64,000 nt of DNA from JANWVO01 sp037446555. Lineage in GTDB: Bacteria > Acidobacteriota > Terriglobia > Bryobacterales > Bryobacteraceae. Of the stretch, positions 16,682-27,542 are shown piece after piece (within the stretch, counting starts at the first letter, position 1; the number at the start of each line of letters is the position of its first letter). The notes below the pieces were generated by a model. That model had not been told where the DNA came from, ran no database searches, and saw only the letters and a program-made list of their open reading frames with translations. The translations under genes and the position numbers were made by a program. Location of the stretch: assembly GCA_037446555.1 (NCBI GenBank), contig JBBIIK010000021.1, positions 4,593 to 68,592 of the forward strand, written 5' to 3'.

Positions 16682-18103
16682 ATGAGCCAGCCGCGCGAAC
16701 GCATGTTCATCACCGAGGACGGGCGCAATGTCGCCTTTGTCTTCGCCCTGGTCAGTTCGCTCTTCCTGTTGTGGGGCTTCCTGAACGGAATGATCGACGT
16801 CATGGACAAGCACTTCCAGGACGAGCTTGGACTGACGAAGGCGCAATCGGCGTGGGTGCAGTTCGCCCACTATCTGGGCTACTTCCTGATGGCGGTTCCG
16901 GCGGGTTGGCTGGCCTCGAAGCACGGCTACAAGGCGGGCATCGTCGCGGGGCTGCTGATGGTGGCGGTGGGGGGCTTCTGGTTCCTGCCCGCCACCGAAG
17001 TCCACTTCATGGTGAAGGAGGGCAGGTTCGGCCCGAACGTTGCATTCCTCGCCTTTTTGGTGGGCGTCTGCACCATTGCCGGCGGGCTGACGTTTCTGGA
17101 GACCGTGGCGAACCCCTACACGACGGTGCTGGGCCACCCGAAGTTCGCGGCCACGCGCATCAATCTCGCGCAGTCGATGAACGGCTTCGGGTGGATCTTC
17201 GGCCCGATGGTGGGCAGCGTGTATTTCTACTCGAGAGACGCCGCGGGACGCAGCACCGGCAGCGAGACCTTGTACATCCCCTATGTCACCAGCGCCGTGG
17301 GCGTGCTCGTTCTCGCCCTGATCTTTTTCCTGACGAAGATGCCGGACATCAAGACCGCCGACGCCTATCACATGGACAACGGCACTCCGGGCGTCTCGCG
17401 CTCCATCTGGTCGCACCCGCACTTCACCCTGGCCGTTGTGGCCCAGTTTCTTTACGTGGCCGCGCAGGCGGGCATCTTCAGCTTCTTCATCAATTACATG
17501 GTGGAGGAGCCGCCGTCGATCAGCGCAAGCTGGAACGACGTGATGCAGTCGCTGACGGCGCGCGCCGGAATCCTGAGCGGATGGCTGAGCGGATGGCTGG
17601 AGCCGGCAGGGGGCGGGCTGTTCCGCATCACGGAAAAGGGTGCTGCGAACCTGGCGTCTGTGGCGTTCTTGTTCTTCCTGACGGGGCGGTTTTCCGGAGC
17701 GGCGATTCTGCGCCGCTTCGCCGCGCACCGCGTTCTCGGAACCTATGGCGTGATGAACGTTGTGGCCACGCTGCTGGTGTTCCTGAAGCTCGGCTGGTTC
17801 TCCGTGGCGTGGCTGTTTCTGAGCTACTTTTTCATGTCGATCATGTTCCCGACGATTTTCGCCCTCGGGATTCACGGGCTGGGCGCGCGTGCCAAAAAGG
17901 CCTCCTCGTTCATCGTGATGGCCATCATGGGCGGGGCGCTGCTGCCGAAGCTGATGGGCTTCGTGGCCGACCACTCGAACATGTCGCGCGGATTCATCGT
18001 GCCGATGTTCTGCTTCCTGTTCGTGGCGTGGTACGGCTTCCAGTGGCCGCGGTTCAGCAAGGCGGAGTCCCTTACAGCCGCGCCCAGCACGAGCGGGCAC
18101 TGA
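16682..18103 (+). CDS. FucP-like sugar:proton symporter (MFS)
   Basis: A 473-residue inner-membrane transporter of the fucose permease branch of the major facilitator superfamily. Features: about 12 hydrophobic helices, the LWGFLNGMIDVMDKHFQ opening, a HYLGYFLMAVPAG helix, ETVANPYTTVLG (the conserved helix lining the sugar path) and INLAQSMNGFGWIFGP, all characteristic of FucP/GluP relatives. Likely substrates are L-fucose or another hexose, with proton coupling through a buried acid. A GH29 fucosidase and a fucosidase-like hydrolase occur elsewhere in the window. It is divergent from the broken TolB/TPR gene, with 131 bp between starts. Confidence 0.85.
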   Translation: MSQPRERMFITEDGRNVAFVFALVSSLFLLWGFLNGMIDVMDKHFQDELGLTKAQSAWVQFAHYLGYFLMAVPAGWLASKHGYKAGIVAGLLMVAVGGFWFLPATEVHFMVKEGRFGPNVAFLAFLVGVCTIAGGLTFLETVANPYTTVLGHPKFAATRINLAQSMNGFGWIFGPMVGSVYFYSRDAAGRSTGSETLYIPYVTSAVGVLVLALIFFLTKMPDIKTADAYHMDNGTPGVSRSIWSHPHFTLAVVAQFLYVAAQAGIFSFFINYMVEEPPSISASWNDVMQSLTARAGILSGWLSGWLEPAGGGLFRITEKGAANLASVAFLFFLTGRFSGAAILRRFAAHRVLGTYGVMNVVATLLVFLKLGWFSVAWLFLSYFFMSIMFPTIFALGIHGLGARAKKASSFIVMAIMGGALLPKLMGFVADHSNMSRGFIVPMFCFLFVAWYGFQWPRFSKAESLTAAPSTSGH

Positions 18104-18141
18104 GGCGCGGCTGCAAGCGGCTGGCGGGCGTCCCCGAGAGC

Positions 18142-20799
<2,658 letters not shown>

Positions 20800-20894
20800 C
20801 GTGTAAGAGTCTCCTTTCCTGTGCGCGTACCATGCTCTCATACGCGGGACAGGAAGCATTTGTTCCCGCGAAGCAGGCGCCACTGGCGCTGAGG

Positions 20895-20942
20895 GATTGC
20901 GTCCGAATGCGGGCAATCTGTCCGATTCCGGGCAACGGTTGC
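20895..20942 (+). repeat. Tandem 16-bp repeats and small palindrome, candidate activator sites
   Basis: GTCCGAATGCGGGCAA (20901-20916) and GTCCGATTCCGGGCAA (20920-20935) match at 14 of 16 positions and start 19 bp apart. The first is also framed by GATTGC...GCAATC (20895-20918). The second runs into the palindrome GCAAC-G-GTTGC (20932-20942). They lie 110-150 bp upstream of a sigma-54 promoter match, the usual place for enhancer sites of NtrC-type activators. Confidence 0.5.
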
Positions 20943-21048
20943 ACGGGGGTGGAGCAAATGAGGCACCACGGATCGTGGCGCCGGATGAGGGCTCATCGCA
21001 AGTCGCAGAGGAAAAAGACGGTTCTCGGTGCGTCGAGCCACGGGCGGA

Positions 21049-21064
21049 TGGCCCGTGCCTTGCT
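21049..21064 (+). promoter_or_regulatory. Candidate sigma-54 promoter
   Basis: TGGCCC-N5-TTGCT, with GG and GC exactly 10 nt apart, as the -24/-12 consensus (TGGCAC-N5-TTGCW) requires; one mismatch in the -24 box. Transcription would start near 21075, about 100 nt before the CBS start codon. The operon ends with an NtrC-type sigma-54 activator, so autoregulation is plausible. Confidence 0.6.
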
Positions 21065-21175
21065 TGCGGATTCTTGTCGGGCCAGACCGCATGTTGGCGT
21101 GCATCGAACGGCGGATTCTCGCCACAAGCGAGCGGTCGGCGGGCAGTCCACACGGCAATGAAAGGAGGGCGCGGG

Positions 21176-21657
21176 ATGACCGTGGACAACTACATGACCC
21201 GCACCCCATCACAGTGTGCCCGGATGCCACTGCGGAAGACATTATGCGGCTGCTGATCACGCACCGCATTGGTTGCGTTCCCGTCGTGGACGCCGAGGGA
21301 AAGTTGCTGGGGCTCGTCACGGAGCGGGAACTGTTCCTGAGGGAACGGCGCGTGCCCTTCTCCACGGTGGTGGCGCATTCTTTGATGGGCGCATGGGTCG
21401 ATCCGCAGCATCTGGAAGAGTGTTATGCAGAGCTCCGCCAGGCGCGCGCCGAGGAGATCATGACGCGCGACTTCGCGGCCATTTCGCCCGGGACGCCGAC
21501 CGGTGAGGCGGCGCGGCTGATGGTGAAGCTGGACCGCAATCACCTGCCCGTAGTCGAGCAAGGCCGGCTGGCGGGCATCCTGGCTCGCCATGATCTGCTA
21601 CGCGCCCTGTTGCGCCACTGCGAGTCGGGGCAGACGCAGCCAGGCAGCGCGGGTTGA
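21176..21657 (+). pseudogene. Paired CBS-domain protein with early frameshift
   Basis: A small two-CBS protein that would bind adenine nucleotides as an energy sensor. ATG 21176 has an excellent AGGAGG site, and the first codons read MTVDNYMTRTP, the normal start of such proteins. The frame then runs out after another 15 codons. Shifting back one base at the CCCC run (21204-21207) restores ITVCPDATAEDIMRLL and continues to the stop with both CBS units (HRIGCVPVVD, LDRNHLPVVEQGRLAGI) and MTRDFAAISPGTP. One C appears missing. This may be a genuine mutation, a phase-variation-like change, or a sequencing error. Initiation at an internal GTG (about 21214) could still give a nearly full protein. 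Confidence 0.82.
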
Positions 21658-21723
21658 ATCTCCCGCGAAGTCTGTTTCCCGCGCAATTTGTCACAGCAAT
21701 TTTCCCAGGAGGGACCGGATTCG

Positions 21724-24444
21724 ATGAAAAACAGAGAAGGGGCGCAGGCCGTTCTTTTCGCCGAGGCTGCGCCCTCCCAGATGGAGGCGGCCGAGGTTCT
21801 CGAACTTCTCTCGGTGGATCCGCAAGCGGGTTTGACGGAGGAGGCGGCGGCGGACAGGCGGGCGCAGTATGGCGCCAATCTTCTGACGCCGCCGAAGACG
21901 CACGGCCCGCTGGTGAGGTTTCTCCTGCAATTCCATGCTCCGCTGGTTTACATCCTTCTGGCCGCCGCAGCCATCACGCTTGCATTGGGCGAATACATCG
22001 ACAGCGCAGTGATCTTCGGCGTGGTGCTGGTAAATGCGTTCGTCGGATTCCTTCAGGAGTCGAAGGCGCTGAGGGCGATCGACGCGCTGGCGCGTTCGAT
22101 GACCACGGAGGCGGTGGTGTTGCTCGGGGGAAAGAAGCTGCGCGTGGACGCCGCAGAGCTGGTGCCCGGGGACATCGTATTCTTGCAGGCGGGAGACAAG
22201 GTGCCGGCGGATCTGCGCCTGATGGCGGTGCGAGGGCTTCAGATCGACGAGTCCGCGCTGACGGGCGAATCGGTGCCGGCTGTCAAGGAAGCAAGGGCTG
22301 TGGACGCGGAGGCAGGCATTGGCGACCGGGTCTGCATGGCCTATTCGTCGACGCTGGTCACCTACGGGGCGGGGCGCGGCGTAGTGGTAGCGACGGGGGA
22401 TGGCACGGAGATTGGGCGCATTTCGGAGCTGATCCAGGCCACCGAGACGCTGGCCACGCCGCTGACGAGGAAGATTGCGCAGTTCTCGCACGTTCTGTTG
22501 TGGATCATCCTGGCGCTGGCGGGGCTGACGTTCGCTGTCGGCGTGCTGCAGGGGCAGGCGTGGCTGGACATGTTCATGGCCGCGGTTGCCCTGGCGGTGG
22601 GTGCGATTCCCGAGGGCTTGCCGGCGGCGCTTACCATCACGCTCGCCATCGGGGTGGCCCGCATGGCGGAGCGTCACGCGATTATCCGAAAGCTGCCCGC
22701 GGTGGAGACGCTGGGCAGCACGACGGTGATCTGTTCGGACAAGACGGGCACCCTGACCCAGAACGAGATGACCGTGAAGGCCGCCTACGCCGGGACGGCG
22801 CTGTTCCGGTTCAGCGGCGACGGCTACCGGCCGGAAGGGACGGTGGAAGCGGAGGCGGGGCCAGCCCCGGCCGAAAATGCCGCGCTGGCCGAGTGCCTCC
22901 GGGCGGGCCTGCTGTGCAATGACGCGGCGCTGCGGGAGACCGAAGGGATCTGGAAGGCCGAGGGCGATCCCACCGAGGCGGCGCTTCTGGCAGCCGCGGC
23001 GAAGTTCGGGCTCGACCGGCAGGAAGAAGAGAAGCGGATGCCGCGCCTCGACGCCATCCCCTTCGAGTCCGAACACCAGTACATGGCTACGCTGCACCGG
23101 GCCGACGGCCGGACGGTCGCTTACATCAAGGGCGCGGCCGAGACGCTGTTGCCCCGTTGTGAGGCGGCGCTGGACTCTTCCGGACAACGGGTCCCGCTGG
23201 AGGCCGGCGAGGTGCTGGCGCAGGTGGAAGCTCTCGCTGCAGAAGGGCTTGGCGTGCTGCTGCTGGCCCGCGCGGAATTTGACGACCGTGTGACGGTGAT
23301 CGAGCATTCCCACGTGTCTTCGGGCCTCGTGTTTCTCGGTTTGCAGGGCATGATTGATCCGCCCCGGCCGGAGGCTCTGCCCGCGGTGCAGGCCGGCCAG
23401 AAGGCGGGCATCCAGGTGAAGATGATCACCGGCGACCAGGCCAAGGCGGCGGCTGCCATCGCGGCCAGGATCGGCATTCCCGCCGGGAAGGTCCTGACCG
23501 GCGCGGATCTGGCCAGGCTGGACGAGCAAGCGCTGGCGGGCGTCGTCGAGGAGGTGAACGTCTATGCGCGGGTGAGTCCGGAGCAGAAGCTGAATCTCGT
23601 CACGGCGCTGCAGAGCCGCGGTCACGTGGTGGCGATGACGGGCGACGGAGTCAATGACGTGCCGGCGCTGCGCCGCGCCGACATCGGCGTGGCAATGGGC
23701 ATCGCGGGCACAGAAGTCGCCAAGGAAGCCGCCGACATGGTGCTCACCGACGACAACTTCGCCTCCATCGAGGCCGCCGTGGAAGAGGGCCGCGGCGTGT
23801 ACGACAACCTGGTGAAGTTCATCGCCTGGACCATCCCGACCAATGTGGGCGAGGGGCTGGTGATCCTGGCCGCTGTTTTCACTGGCGCGGTGTTGCCCAT
23901 CCTGCCTGTGCAGTTGCTGTGGATCAACATGACCACAGCCATCCTGCTGGGTCTCACGCTGGCGATGGAGGCCAAGGAGCCGAGCCTGATGCTGCGCAAG
24001 CCGCGCGACCCCAAGGCGCCCATCCTGACGCGTGTTCTCCAGGTCCGCATCGCCATTGTCTCGGCGATGCTGCTGGCCGGCGCCTTCGGCCTGTTCGAAT
24101 GGATGCAGTGGCGCGGCGCCTCCGTGACGGAGGCGAGGACCGTAGCGGTGAATATCTTTGTCTTCGGCGAGATGTTCTATCTGTTCAACTGCCGTTCGCT
24201 CACCGTTTCGATGTTCGAGCTGGGGGTGTTTTCCAATCCCTGGCTGCTGGCAGGGGTCGGCGCCATGACCGTGTTCCAGGTGCTGTTCACGTACGCGCCG
24301 TGGATGAATGCCGCCTTCCACACGGCGCCCATCGGCGCTGTGGAGTGGGCGCTGATCCTCGGCTGGTCGCTGGCGATTTACCTTGTGGTCAAGGGAGAGA
24401 AATGGCTCCGGCGGCGGTTCGCCCCGCAGGAGGCCGAGGGCTGA
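21724..24444 (+). CDS. P2A-type cation-transporting ATPase
   Basis: A 906-residue P-type ATPase pumping cations across the inner membrane. All domains are present: an N-terminal cation-ATPase segment (SVDPQAGLTEEAA), an actuator with LTGESVP, PEGLPAALT in helix M4, the phosphorylation site D339 in DKTGTLTQNE, an HAD hinge TGDGVNDVPALRRADIG, and a C-terminal block of hydrophobic helices. The PEGLPA helix and overall layout fit type IIA/IIB pumps (Ca2+, Mn2+ or Na+ are possible); the ion cannot be fixed. ATG 21724 follows AGGAGGG. It lies between the CBS gene and the kinase in one operon, and its stop overlaps the next ATG by one base. Confidence 0.93.
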   Translation: MKNREGAQAVLFAEAAPSQMEAAEVLELLSVDPQAGLTEEAAADRRAQYGANLLTPPKTHGPLVRFLLQFHAPLVYILLAAAAITLALGEYIDSAVIFGVVLVNAFVGFLQESKALRAIDALARSMTTEAVVLLGGKKLRVDAAELVPGDIVFLQAGDKVPADLRLMAVRGLQIDESALTGESVPAVKEARAVDAEAGIGDRVCMAYSSTLVTYGAGRGVVVATGDGTEIGRISELIQATETLATPLTRKIAQFSHVLLWIILALAGLTFAVGVLQGQAWLDMFMAAVALAVGAIPEGLPAALTITLAIGVARMAERHAIIRKLPAVETLGSTTVICSDKTGTLTQNEMTVKAAYAGTALFRFSGDGYRPEGTVEAEAGPAPAENAALAECLRAGLLCNDAALRETEGIWKAEGDPTEAALLAAAAKFGLDRQEEEKRMPRLDAIPFESEHQYMATLHRADGRTVAYIKGAAETLLPRCEAALDSSGQRVPLEAGEVLAQVEALAAEGLGVLLLARAEFDDRVTVIEHSHVSSGLVFLGLQGMIDPPRPEALPAVQAGQKAGIQVKMITGDQAKAAAAIAARIGIPAGKVLTGADLARLDEQALAGVVEEVNVYARVSPEQKLNLVTALQSRGHVVAMTGDGVNDVPALRRADIGVAMGIAGTEVAKEAADMVLTDDNFASIEAAVEEGRGVYDNLVKFIAWTIPTNVGEGLVILAAVFTGAVLPILPVQLLWINMTTAILLGLTLAMEAKEPSLMLRKPRDPKAPILTRVLQVRIAIVSAMLLAGAFGLFEWMQWRGASVTEARTVAVNIFVFGEMFYLFNCRSLTVSMFELGVFSNPWLLAGVGAMTVFQVLFTYAPWMNAAFHTAPIGAVEWALILGWSLAIYLVVKGEKWLRRRFAPQEAEG

Positions 24445-25586
24445 TGCCGGTGGAAGCAGAGTCGGGAGCGTTGATTCCGGAGCCGTCCTCCGGAATGCGG
24501 GGCCACGAATGGCTGCGCCCCGTTTTGATCGGCGCCGCCATTGCGCTGATCAGTGTTCTCCACTACCTGGTTCCCGAAGAGCGGCTGGCATGGCAGAACC
24601 TTCTGCAACACCTCTACCTGGTTCCGATCATGTACGCGGCGCTGCGCTTCGGCTGGCGGGGAGGGCTGATGGCGACGGCAGCCGCCACGGCGTCCTACCT
24701 GCCGCTGGTGTTGGGAGCGCGTGTCGTCCAGCCGTATCCCGGCTACCTGGTCAGCCGGATTGCGGGCATGGTGGAGTACTTCGCCGCCGCCGCCGTGGTG
24801 GGCGTGCTGGCGGAGAAGGACCGGCGCCAACGCCTGGAGCTGGAGCGCGCCGGCGGGGAGCTGGCGCGCGTGAACTATGAACTGCAGGGGAGCGTGGAAC
24901 GGATGAAACGATCCGAGCGGCTGTACGCCGTCGGGCAGCTTGCCGCCGGGCTTGCCCATGAGATCCGCAACCCGATCGCCAGCATCGCCGGCGCCGCGGG
25001 CATTCTGGAGCGCCATCCCGACAATGCGGAAAAGCGGCGGGCCTGCGTGGAAATCATCTCGAAGGAATGCGGGCGGCTGAACCGCCTGCTGACGCAGTTC
25101 CTCGATTTCGCGCGGCCGCGCCCGCCCTCTTTCAAAAGGGCGGCGGTGGAACGTCTGGCCGATTCCGTCATCGAACTGGCGCAGCATGCGGCAGGCCGGC
25201 AATCGATTTCGTTCCGGCGGGAGTTCGAGCCTTCGCTGCCGGAGGTGGAGTGCGACGGGGAGCAGATCAAGCAGGTGCTGCTGAACCTGATGATCAACGC
25301 CATCCAGGCGTCGCCCGAGGGGGGAGAGATCCATGTCGAGGTGCGGCGCGCGGGCGAATACGTTGCCGTTTCCATCAAGGACCAAGGATGCGGCATGACC
25401 CCTGCGCAGATGGAGCGGCTCTTTGATCCTTTCTTCACGACCAAGGGATCCGGGACAGGACTGGGGCTGCCGGTGGCGCTCCAGGTCGTGCAGCAACATG
25501 GCGGCAGGATCTGGGCCGAGCGGAACCCCGAAGCCGGCATGACCTTTTCGTTCGAACTTCCCATCCGTCGGAGTGAGGCGGAATGA
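24444..25586 (+). CDS. Membrane sensor histidine kinase
   Basis: A 380-residue kinase. Residues about 22-125 form a compact group of transmembrane helices (DUF4118-like, with RFGWRGGLMATAAA). A short coiled stretch leads to the HisKA dimer with H172 in AHEIRNPIAS, and a HATPase domain with N box LNLMINAIQAS, DQGCGM (G1) and GTGLGLPVA (G2). There is no large periplasmic sensor, so the signal is probably sensed in or near the membrane. The start overlaps the ATPase stop by one base, and the end overlaps the response regulator by 4 bp, so this kinase, the pump and the regulator are one unit. Confidence 0.92.
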   Translation: MPVEAESGALIPEPSSGMRGHEWLRPVLIGAAIALISVLHYLVPEERLAWQNLLQHLYLVPIMYAALRFGWRGGLMATAAATASYLPLVLGARVVQPYPGYLVSRIAGMVEYFAAAAVVGVLAEKDRRQRLELERAGGELARVNYELQGSVERMKRSERLYAVGQLAAGLAHEIRNPIASIAGAAGILERHPDNAEKRRACVEIISKECGRLNRLLTQFLDFARPRPPSFKRAAVERLADSVIELAQHAAGRQSISFRREFEPSLPEVECDGEQIKQVLLNLMINAIQASPEGGEIHVEVRRAGEYVAVSIKDQGCGMTPAQMERLFDPFFTTKGSGTGLGLPVALQVVQQHGGRIWAERNPEAGMTFSFELPIRRSEAE

Positions 25587-26962
25587 GCGCATTGCGAATC
25601 CTGGTTGTGGATGACGACGAAAGCCTGCGGCAGGTGATGTCGATGCAACTGGAGGAGATGGGCTACACGGCGCTGACCGTGCCCTCCGGCGAAGAGGCCC
25701 TGCGCCTGCTGGCCACCGAACCCGTTTCGCTGGTGATCACCGATTACCGCATGCCGGGCATGTCGGGGCTCGAATTGCTGGGCCGCATCCGCGCCGAATT
25801 TCCTTTGCTGCCGGTGATCATGATCACGGCCTTCGGTTCGATCGGGAACGCAGTGGAGGCCATCAAGGCGGGCGCGTTCGACTACATCAGCAAGCCCATC
25901 GATTTCGATCAACTGGTCATCGCCGTCCGGCGCGCGATGGAGCACCATCAGCTTCTGGAGGAGGTGCAGTCGCTGCGTTCGATGCTCGACCGCAAGTTCG
26001 GCTTTGAGGCCATCATCGGGCGGTCCAAGCCGTTGCTGCGGGTGCTTGAGCAGGCGGCGCGCGCGGCCCAGAGCCGGGCCACGGTGCTCATCCGGGGCGA
26101 GACCGGCACCGGCAAGGAGCTGCTGGCGCGCGCCATCCACGCCAACAGCCCGCGGCGGGGGAAGCCTTTCGTGACGATCAACTGCGGGGCGATACCCAAA
26201 GAGCTGATGGAATCCGAGCTTTTCGGGCACGTGCGCGGCTCCTTCACCGGTGCGGTGGCGCACAAGCTGGGCCGGGCCGAGGCCGCCGACGGCGGCACGC
26301 TGTTCCTGGACGAAGTGGGGGAACTGGCGCCGGAGCACCAGGTGAAGCTGCTGCGTCTGGTGCAGGAGGGTGAGATCGAAAAAGTGGGCAGTCCGGCGCC
26401 GCGCAAGGTGGACGTGCGCCTCATTGCCGCCACGCACCGCAACCTGGAGGCGCTGGTCGAGGACGGCCAGTTTCGCGAGGATCTCTACTACCGGCTCTCC
26501 GTGATCCCGCTGGAGCTTCCTCCCCTGCGTGAACGCGGCGAAGACGTTGCGGAACTGGCCGAGCACTTTTTTCTCCGGTGCCGGGAGCGGCACGGACGTC
26601 CCCAATTGGTGCTGCCTCCGGCCCTGCTGCCCTGTTTCAACAACTGGCACTGGCCGGGAAACGTGCGCGAGCTGGAGAACGTGATCGAGAGGCTGGTGGT
26701 GCTGGCGCCTGGCGACCAGATCACAGTCGACGATCTGCCCGAGTACTTGCGCCGCCAGCGGGAGCCCGCCGCGGCGCTTCCGATCGAGATTCCGCCGCAG
26801 GGCATCAGCCTGGAGAGCGTGGAACGCTCTTTGATCCTGCAGGCGCTGCGCCGCGCCGACTGGAACCAGTCCCAGGCGGCGCGCCTGCTCGACATCAGCC
26901 GCAAGACGCTGATCTACCGCATGGAGAAATTCGGGCTGCGGCGCGAATCCGGGGATCTCTGA
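25583..26962 (+). CDS. NtrC-family sigma-54-dependent response regulator
   Basis: A 459-residue activator. Receiver domain 1-125 with phosphoacceptor D54 in VITDYRMPG; AAA+ domain about 140-380 with Walker A GETGTGKE (172-179), the sigma-54 contact loop GSFTGA (219-224, serine for the usual alanine), Walker B GTLFLDEVGEL, and the sensor arginines in REDLYYRLSV; Fis-type DNA-binding helices at about 425-455 (NQSQAARLLDISRKTL). It should open sigma-54 promoters when phosphorylated by the overlapping kinase. The matches at 21049 and 27149 are the obvious local targets. Confidence 0.94.
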   Translation: MSALRILVVDDDESLRQVMSMQLEEMGYTALTVPSGEEALRLLATEPVSLVITDYRMPGMSGLELLGRIRAEFPLLPVIMITAFGSIGNAVEAIKAGAFDYISKPIDFDQLVIAVRRAMEHHQLLEEVQSLRSMLDRKFGFEAIIGRSKPLLRVLEQAARAAQSRATVLIRGETGTGKELLARAIHANSPRRGKPFVTINCGAIPKELMESELFGHVRGSFTGAVAHKLGRAEAADGGTLFLDEVGELAPEHQVKLLRLVQEGEIEKVGSPAPRKVDVRLIAATHRNLEALVEDGQFREDLYYRLSVIPLELPPLRERGEDVAELAEHFFLRCRERHGRPQLVLPPALLPCFNNWHWPGNVRELENVIERLVVLAPGDQITVDDLPEYLRRQREPAAALPIEIPPQGISLESVERSLILQALRRADWNQSQAARLLDISRKTLIYRMEKFGLRRESGDL

Positions 26963-27148
26963 TTGCGGCGGCGGCCCGCTTCTGGGCTCTCTCGGGCAGG
27001 GTTGCCGCAAATCCTCCAGCAAGGCCGTGCCCACGCAGTGCGGCTGCGTGGCCGGCGTGGTCCGGCGCATCAGGCAAAGCGCGTGTAAACAAACGGGAAT
27101 TCGTTGGCGGCTCCGCGTTTTACAGCGATTGCCGACGGCCGCTGCGCT

Positions 27149-27164
27149 TGGCATCGCGCGTGCT
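27149..27164 (+). promoter_or_regulatory. Possible second sigma-54 promoter
   Basis: TGGCAT-N5-GTGCT (on the + strand, the GG and GC doublets at 27150-27151 and 27162-27163) keeps the 10-nt spacing of -24/-12 promoters, but the -12 box lacks the TT. It lies 230 bp before the 45-codon membrane gene. Weaker than the site at 21049. Confidence 0.35.
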
Positions 27165-27313
27165 CGAACCATAGCGTGAAATGGCAGAGGCCGCACGCGG
27201 CGGCCGGGACACACGGTGATGCGCGGCGCGTGGAGCCGCAATCCTCGGGCAGGAGCATGCCAGGAGGTTCCCGGTTGCAAGCGTGGGCGGCGCAGAGCCC
27301 GCTTCTGGCGGGC

Positions 27314-27349
27314 CCGGGGTTGGGCCGGAGCTGGGCGGCCCAACCCCGG
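27314..27349 (+). terminator. Strong 13-bp hairpin in leader or between operons
   Basis: A perfect 13-bp stem (CCGGGGTTGGGCC with its complement) and a 10-nt loop. No U-tract follows. It lies after the NtrC gene and within the leader predicted from the second sigma-54 site, so it may stop readthrough or stabilise or regulate the leader. Confidence 0.45.
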
Positions 27350-27394
27350 CCGGGTGGCGCAGGATTGGTAACGACCGACGAAAGGAGAGACGTA

Positions 27395-27532
27395 ATGTTC
27401 GACATGATGATTCGCCGTGAGCAAGAAAAGCGGGAGGAGAGGCTGAGCCGCTTCCTCCGGACGGTGGGCGTGCTGGCAGCGACCATGACGCTGTTCGGCA
27501 TCCTGATTCTGGCGATGCTGGTTGGCGAGTGA
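27395..27532 (+). CDS. 45-residue single-pass membrane protein
   Basis: A small gene with a textbook ribosome-binding site (AAAGGAGAGA, about 8 nt before ATG). The product has a charged N-terminal half (MMIRREQEKREERLSRFLR) and one hydrophobic helix (VGVLAATMTLFGILILAMLV), ending GE. The amphipathic basic front and single helix suggest an inner-membrane microprotein with the N-terminus in the cytoplasm. It stands directly before the two eRF1-like genes (10 bp gap), so it probably belongs to the same transcript. No family recognised. Confidence 0.75.
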   Translation: MFDMMIRREQEKREERLSRFLRTVGVLAATMTLFGILILAMLVGE

Positions 27533-27542
27533 GAGGGCGGCA

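Larger units (their letters stand above)
20800..21175. other. Regulatory intergenic region between S9 peptidase and CBS gene
   Basis: 376 bp between divergent genes. It holds the tandem repeats and sigma-54 promoter match listed separately, plus a 7-bp hairpin at 21039-21057. No coding sequence is convincing. Confidence 0.5.
26963..27394. other. Regulatory intergenic region before the small membrane protein
   Basis: 432 bp without a convincing gene. It contains a sigma-54-like site (27149), a GTCCG...GGCAA element at 27060-27077 that resembles the upstream repeats but with a longer spacer, and a 13-bp hairpin (27314-27349). Confidence 0.45.

Noticed and set aside
27060..27077. Third copy of the GTCCG...GGCAA activator element
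   Set aside because: The spacer is 2 bp longer than in the tandem pair and the core is not matched, so it is only mentioned with the region.
27241..27263. Alternative -12-like TTGCA near 27264-27278
   Set aside because: The GG-GC spacing is 9 rather than 10 nt, so it fails the sigma-54 rule.
27310..27360. Possible tRNA-like or riboswitch fold
   Set aside because: Only one simple 13-bp hairpin is present; there are no cloverleaf arms, T-loop or conserved riboswitch core.
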